Both the position numbers and the translations under genes were made by a program. Positions 63,258 to 64,000 of a stretch of DNA of 64,000 nucleotides are shown in pieces. The number at the start of each line of letters is the position of its first letter. Within the stretch, counting starts at the first letter, position 1. The stretch is taken from assembly GCF_900095795.1 (NCBI RefSeq), contig NZ_LT608328.1, forward strand, positions 1 to 64,000, read 5' to 3'. The DNA is from Petrimonas mucosa. Lineage in GTDB: Bacteria > Bacteroidota > Bacteroidia > Bacteroidales > Dysgonomonadaceae. Under the pieces are notes generated by a model. The model saw nothing but the letters and a program-made list of their open reading frames with translations, made no database searches and had not been told where the DNA came from.

Positions 63258-64000
63258 ATGAACATCGAGAATATCCTTCAGGCTGCCGTCATCGGCGCAA
63301 TTAAAGAGCTCTACAACGCCGATGTGGATGCATCGCAGATCACGCTTCAGAAAACGAAGAAAGAGTTCAAGGGGCACTACACCCTCGTCACGTTCCCCCT
63401 GTTAAAGATTTCGAGAAAGAATCCCGAACAGACGGCACAGGAGATCGGGAGCTATCTGTTGGAGAAATCACCGCTTCTCTCCGGCTTCAACGTGATAAAG
63501 GGATTCCTCAATCTGACGGTCGCTTCAACGGTATGGCTGAACCTGCTCGGGGAGATCGACAACGACCCAGGTTACGGATTCACGCCTGTTGCCGACGATG
63601 CCCCTCTCTTTATGGTGGAGTACTCTTCTCCAAACACCAACAAACCGCTGCACCTGGGACATATCCGGAACAACCTGCTGGGACATTCACTCTGCGAGAT
63701 ATTGAAAGCCAACGGCAAGCGGGTGGTAAAAACCAATATCGTCAACGACCGGGGTATCCATATCTGCAAGTCGATGCTGGCATGGCAGAAGTGGGGGAAT
63801 GGAGAGACTCCCGAATCGTCGGGGAAAAAGGGTGACCACCTTATTGGCGACTACTATGTCCTTTTCGATAAGGAGTACAAGGCCGAACTGGCCGAACTGC
63901 AGGCCAGGGGGCTGACCAAAGAGGAGGCTGAAGCAGAGTCGGTCCTGATGAAAGAGGCCCGTGAGATGCTGCGTCTGTGGGAAGCCGGCGATGCTTCTAC
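63258..64000 (+). CDS. argS: Arginyl-tRNA synthetase, 5' part
   Basis: Attaches arginine to tRNA-Arg. The frame is open from ATG 63258 to the window end, 247 codons, and so is cut off. The N-terminal Arg-tRNA synthetase domain (about 1-110, ending SGFNVIKGFLNLTV) is followed by the class I catalytic core with the HIGH-type motif in SPNTNKPLHLGHIRNNLLG and the conserved VVKTNIVNDRGIHICKSM. The KMSKS region lies beyond the window. Confidence 0.95.
   Translation, partial: MNIENILQAAVIGAIKELYNADVDASQITLQKTKKEFKGHYTLVTFPLLKISRKNPEQTAQEIGSYLLEKSPLLSGFNVIKGFLNLTVASTVWLNLLGEIDNDPGYGFTPVADDAPLFMVEYSSPNTNKPLHLGHIRNNLLGHSLCEILKANGKRVVKTNIVNDRGIHICKSMLAWQKWGNGETPESSGKKGDHLIGDYYVLFDKEYKAELAELQARGLTKEEAEAESVLMKEAREMLRLWEAGDAS

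Noticed and set aside
1-64000. Search for prophage, defence island, toxin-antitoxin, integrase or CRISPR
   Set aside because: Apart from the two group II introns, genes are housekeeping or ordinary metabolic ones; no signature proteins or arrays were recognised.

Overview
The window opens on the start codon of dnaA and closes inside argS, so it is probably the conventional first 64 kb of a finished chromosome. The gene content is Bacteroidota, order Bacteroidales. The signs are a complete bat (aerotolerance) operon, a fused DAHP synthase/chorismate mutase inside a pheA-aspartate aminotransferase-tyrA operon, a 308-residue NusB, and very weak Shine-Dalgarno signals. The -7 element TAnnTTTG recurs in front of about twenty genes, often with TTG or TTTG 18-20 nt upstream, which is the primary promoter of this phylum. 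Protein style suggests Dysgonomonadaceae (Proteiniphilum/Petrimonas-like), but that is inference from memory, not a search.

Layout. 1-9.4 kb: dnaA, a calcineurin-like phosphoesterase, rnhB, a beta carbonic anhydrase, tex, radA, tRNA-Cys, a universal stress protein and a small HTH protein. 9.5-18.7 kb (minus strand): one long operon of moxR, a DUF58 protein, a membrane protein, batA, batB, batC, batD, batE and a PAP2 phosphatase. 19-28.4 kb: a small lipoprotein, lipA-lipB, a GH130 enzyme convergent with a GT4 fusion protein, then tgt, an LptF/G-type permease and a secreted cyclophilin. 28.4-34.5 kb (minus): the aromatic amino acid operon pheA, aminotransferase, DAHP synthase-chorismate mutase, tyrA, with a leader-peptide attenuator in front of it. 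34.6-40.3 kb: a POT transporter, dnaE and trxA. 42.3-49.1 kb (minus): a lipoprotein-like superoxide dismutase, ftsH, rsfS and a sugar-acid operon (SMP-30 lactonase, Gfo/Idh/MocA dehydrogenase, GntP permease). 49.3-57 kb: a DHOD-like protein, a double DUF1080 lipoprotein, an S41 protease, coaD, a type IIA topoisomerase B subunit and a GNAT-like protein. 57.1-64 kb: nusB-yajC-ybbR-coaE, a winged-helix protein, a large FAD/Fe-S oxidoreductase and the start of argS.

The most striking element is at 32.3-34.5 kb. On the minus strand a 19-residue leader peptide, nine residues of which are Phe or Tyr, is followed by mutually exclusive antiterminator and terminator hairpins: a classical translation-coupled attenuator for pheA. 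A group II intron with features of class C has inserted in the U-tract of that terminator, between the attenuator and pheA and in the operon's orientation. An apparently identical 1898-bp copy sits in the U-tract of the sodB terminator 8014 bp away. The intron's 3' end carries its own TATCTTTG promoter element pointing outward, so the insertion may bypass the attenuation. The two copies form direct repeats flanking dnaE. I saw no CRISPR array, prophage, toxin-antitoxin or defence island.
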